Shown here: positions 61,902-64,000 of the stretch, piece after piece
Position numbering within the stretch: the stretch's first letter is position 1
How the letters are laid out: each line of letters opens with the position of its first letter
Assembly: GCA_943736015.1 (NCBI GenBank)
Contig: OX031063.1
Span: 2,709,001 to 2,773,000, forward strand
Origin: Tridacna crocea
Taxonomy: Eukaryota; Mollusca; Bivalvia; Cardiida; Cardiidae
Length of the DNA stretch: 64,000 nucleotides
Direction of reading: 5' to 3'
Position numbers and translations under genes: made by a program
Notes under the pieces: model-generated
Database searches by the model: none
What the model was told of the DNA's origin: nothing
What the model saw: only the letters and a program-made list of their open reading frames with translations

Positions 61902-64000
61902 TTATTCTTCAGGCTTTTTCCAGAAGACTAAATCTTTACGCTTACGCTTATGACCTGTTTTGGTATGAGATTCCCAATATTCACATAAGAAATCTGGGTC
62001 AATTTCGTGTTCTTTTAACCAAACCGAATTCTTTTTGCCTTGTATATAACACCTAAACCATCGTTCACCTTTGTACCTGCTGACTTTGAAGATTCTTTTA
62101 GGTTTTATGTATTCGGTTTGTATAGGTAAATTTGTTGTTATTTGCAAATTATCTGATTCAACTTCAGATTGTTTGGCAACAGACTGAGGACCCTCTGTCT
62201 CATAAGACTCAAAATTTTCAGTCTCAGGACAAGTAGTCTCAACAGACTGTGGAAGTGGTTCAGGTCTGGCTGTTGGGGTTCCAGCAAGGTGCCGAGTCAT
62301 TTGAGTATGACCTCCCAGATCAGCCTCACGCTGAATATTACTATTGACCTGTTCAGGGTCATGCTCGTTTTGAAGAGTGATCTCTTCGTCAATGTTTTCA
62401 TGATAATGTTTCAATCTTTTAGCATTGATGAGTGATTTGAGAACTTTATCTGTTTCACAATCCTTAACTTTGTATGTAAAGTTAGGTCCTGTTTGTACAA
62501 TTGTATAGGGTCCGTTCCATTTCGCACTTAACTTGGACGATAACCCTTGTTTAGTTGCATACTGTCTAAGGTATACTTTATCATTAATCTGAAAGTCTGG
62601 TATTTTTGCATTCTTATCAAATCTTTCTTTAGTTTTTATTTTTGCAAACTCCATGTTTTCGCGTGCAATATCCCTAGCAATTTTTAGTTGACCCAAAAGC
62701 TCATCAAAAAAGTGTTTAGTTTGTGAAGGTAATGAAGGTTTTGGTAGTAGATCAATATCAATTGGTAATGTCATTTCTTTTCCAAAAACCAATTGAAATG
62801 GAGAAAAACCTGTTGACTCCGTAGCAGGGGTAGACCGAAATGCCATCATGACACTAGGTAAAAGTTTATGCCAATTCATTTGGTTTTTATCAACATATGC
62901 CGTCAAAGTTTTGGATAGAGTACTGTTAGCACGTTCCACAGTTGAGTTTGTTTGTGGGTGATATGCACTTGTATAATATCTTTTGATTGAAAATAATTCA
63001 CACAGTGCACTTACAAGTTTGGACATAAAGTTCCTACCTCTATCAGACAGTATGGCACGGGGAGCTCCATATCGACATACAAATTCATTATAGAGGATTG
63101 TTGCTACCTCTTGTGCATTCTGACTTACAAGGGGAAAAGCTTCGGACCATTTTGAAAAGCTGTCAATTATGAGCAAGACATATTGATAGCCTTCTTTAGT
63201 CTTAGGAAGAGGTCCCAATATGTCAATGTGAATGCGGCTCATAGTGTCTTCAACAGGTAGTGGATTTAAAGGTGGGGGTTTTTGACGCCTATCTGTTTTT
63301 GTACGCTGACAAGTACTACATGATTCGACATAACTTTTAATTTTCTGGTACATTTTAGGGAACCAATACTTTTGCCTAATTTTTATAAAAGTTCGAGTCA
63401 AGCCAAAATGACCGCCACCTGCAAGACTATCATGATAGTGAAACAGCAAGTCACTAATTTTTGATTTCGGAACAGCCAATTGGAAGAAATAATGTCCAGA
63501 TGGATCAAATTTACCCTTGAACTTAGGTTGATAAAAGCGAAACAGTAATCCATCTTTTATCACAAATTGATCCTCTGCTTTTGTACACATTCTTTGTTTC
63601 TTTTCATCTAAAGGCATTGTCCTATTCTCAAGATAATCTATCAAGAAGTTCAAATCAGGGCAGGATTTCTGTAGTAAAGCCATGTCCTGATTTTGAAATT
63701 GTTCAATTGTGTCTACAAGATTAACTGAGACTGAAGTTCCGTAGTCTAAGTTAAGCTCTATGATACATTGTTTGTCTGTCTTTTCAAGTAAATTTGGGTT
63801 GCTGAGGACTGTTTCTGACAAGTCGATATCGGCACAAACAGATATGACTGATACAGGCTTAATAGGATTTTGAACAGCCTCTTTCTCAAAACTATTGTCT
63901 GACTCTGTGGCCTCACAAGGAACATATGGAATTCGAGACATAGCATCAGCGTTGCCATTTTGAGTGCCAGGTCTATGAATGATCTCATAATTATACCCCT
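61902..64000 (-). CDS. pol: Retroelement pol, C-terminal part: RNase H end, integrase, chromodomain-like tail
   Basis: Open from the window edge to TAA at 61,902 (about 699 codons). At the N side HRPGTQNGNADAMSR is the typical end of Ty3/gypsy RNase H. After a linker come the integrase zinc-binding residues (HYHD, GGHFG, CSTCQ) and the catalytic core: Asp in DILGPLPKT, Asp in LSDRGRNF, Glu in TNSTVERAN. Next is a GPY/F motif (KWNGPYTIV) followed by an acidic, Pro-containing linker. The last 60 residues (FKVSRYKGERWFRCYI, VWLKEHEIDPDFLCEYWE) look like a divergent chromodomain. Integrase inserts the cDNA and a chromodomain can steer the target site. Family assignment is firm; the chromodomain call is moderate. 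Confidence 0.93.
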   Translation of the reverse strand, partial: GYNYEIIHRPGTQNGNADAMSRIPYVPCEATESDNSFEKEAVQNPIKPVSVISVCADIDLSETVLSNPNLLEKTDKQCIIELNLDYGTSVSVNLVDTIEQFQNQDMALLQKSCPDLNFLIDYLENRTMPLDEKKQRMCTKAEDQFVIKDGLLFRFYQPKFKGKFDPSGHYFFQLAVPKSKISDLLFHYHDSLAGGGHFGLTRTFIKIRQKYWFPKMYQKIKSYVESCSTCQRTKTDRRQKPPPLNPLPVEDTMSRIHIDILGPLPKTKEGYQYVLLIIDSFSKWSEAFPLVSQNAQEVATILYNEFVCRYGAPRAILSDRGRNFMSKLVSALCELFSIKRYYTSAYHPQTNSTVERANSTLSKTLTAYVDKNQMNWHKLLPSVMMAFRSTPATESTGFSPFQLVFGKEMTLPIDIDLLPKPSLPSQTKHFFDELLGQLKIARDIARENMEFAKIKTKERFDKNAKIPDFQINDKVYLRQYATKQGLSSKLSAKWNGPYTIVQTGPNFTYKVKDCETDKVLKSLINAKRLKHYHENIDEEITLQNEHDPEQVNSNIQREADLGGHTQMTRHLAGTPTARPEPLPQSVETTCPETENFESYETEGPQSVAKQSEVESDNLQITTNLPIQTEYIKPKRIFKVSRYKGERWFRCYIQGKKNSVWLKEHEIDPDFLCEYWESHTKTGHKRKRKDLVFWKKPEE

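Larger units (their letters stand above)
57526..64000 (-). mobile_element. Ty3/gypsy-like retroelement with envelope gene, 3' part (left limit uncertain)
   Basis: On the - strand the order is end of RNase H, integrase, envelope, then a non-coding 3' region, which is the order of env-bearing Metaviridae. The 5' LTR, gag, protease and reverse transcriptase lie beyond the right edge. A polypurine run (TTTAAGAAGTTGGGAGG on the - strand, plus-strand 58,952-58,968) after env could mark the start of the 3' LTR. A TATATAA box follows near 58,590. No second LTR is in the window, so the LTR limits are not established; the stretch from 58,505 down to 57,526 is included only because of a 62-bp repeat. 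Both reading frames are open with no breaks seen, so the copy looks young. Confidence 0.8.

Overview
The window is animal nuclear DNA, most likely from a mollusc and probably a bivalve. That inference rests on interrupted genes with GT-AG introns, tRNA-derived SINEs, very dense short palindromic elements, an element of the type that starts AGCTCACCTGAGC and ends CCATCTTGGCCCTCTTGTTT (common in bivalve DNA), and an envelope-bearing Ty3/gypsy retroelement. No species is assigned.

One host gene is clear. From 7,355 to 29,144 on the + strand lie ten 3'-terminal coding exons of an inverted formin 2 (INF2)-like actin regulator. The exons keep one reading frame across all nine introns (1,703 codons plus stop). 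They give most of the FH2 actin-nucleating domain, a coiled basic linker, a WH2/DAD-like motif, and then a roughly 1,350-residue Ser/Thr/Pro/Lys-rich tail encoded by a single 4.1-kb exon. The start of the gene is left of position 1 or in exons I could not recognise.

The introns and the region up to about 41 kb are packed with mobile elements. The main family (called TTAA-A here) is about 228 bp. It has TTAA at both ends followed by CCC, and a near-perfect palindrome of about 66 bp at its centre. More than 50 whole or partial copies are visible. Two other families with the same kind of ends (TTAA-B, about 229 bp; TTAA-C, about 190-215 bp with a GTGTAGATCAAGATCAGACT hairpin) sit among them, often sharing a single TTAA with a neighbour. 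The ends and target resemble non-autonomous piggyBac-type elements. A local duplication at 17.5-18.6 kb gives an occupied and an empty version of the same site.

From 34.9 to 36.4 kb lies a compact element with about seven 165-bp tandem units. From 42.0 to 54.0 kb, in the opposite orientation, lies a giant relative with matching ends. Its core is a roughly 12-kb satellite of about 143-bp monomers arranged as a four-type higher-order repeat of about 560 bp. This architecture recalls the bivalve pearl elements and Helentron-derived elements. It is the most striking structure here and is itself interrupted by two SINEs, a TTAA-A, a TTAA-B and one 630-bp unknown insertion.

The right end (about 58.5-64.0 kb, - strand) carries the 3' part of a Ty3/gypsy-like retroelement: the end of RNase H, an integrase with a GPY motif and a chromodomain-like tail, and then a separate fusion-type envelope gene. 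Both reading frames are open in the window, so the copy looks young. Its 5' part lies beyond the right edge. Between 55.3 and 58.5 kb I see no gene.
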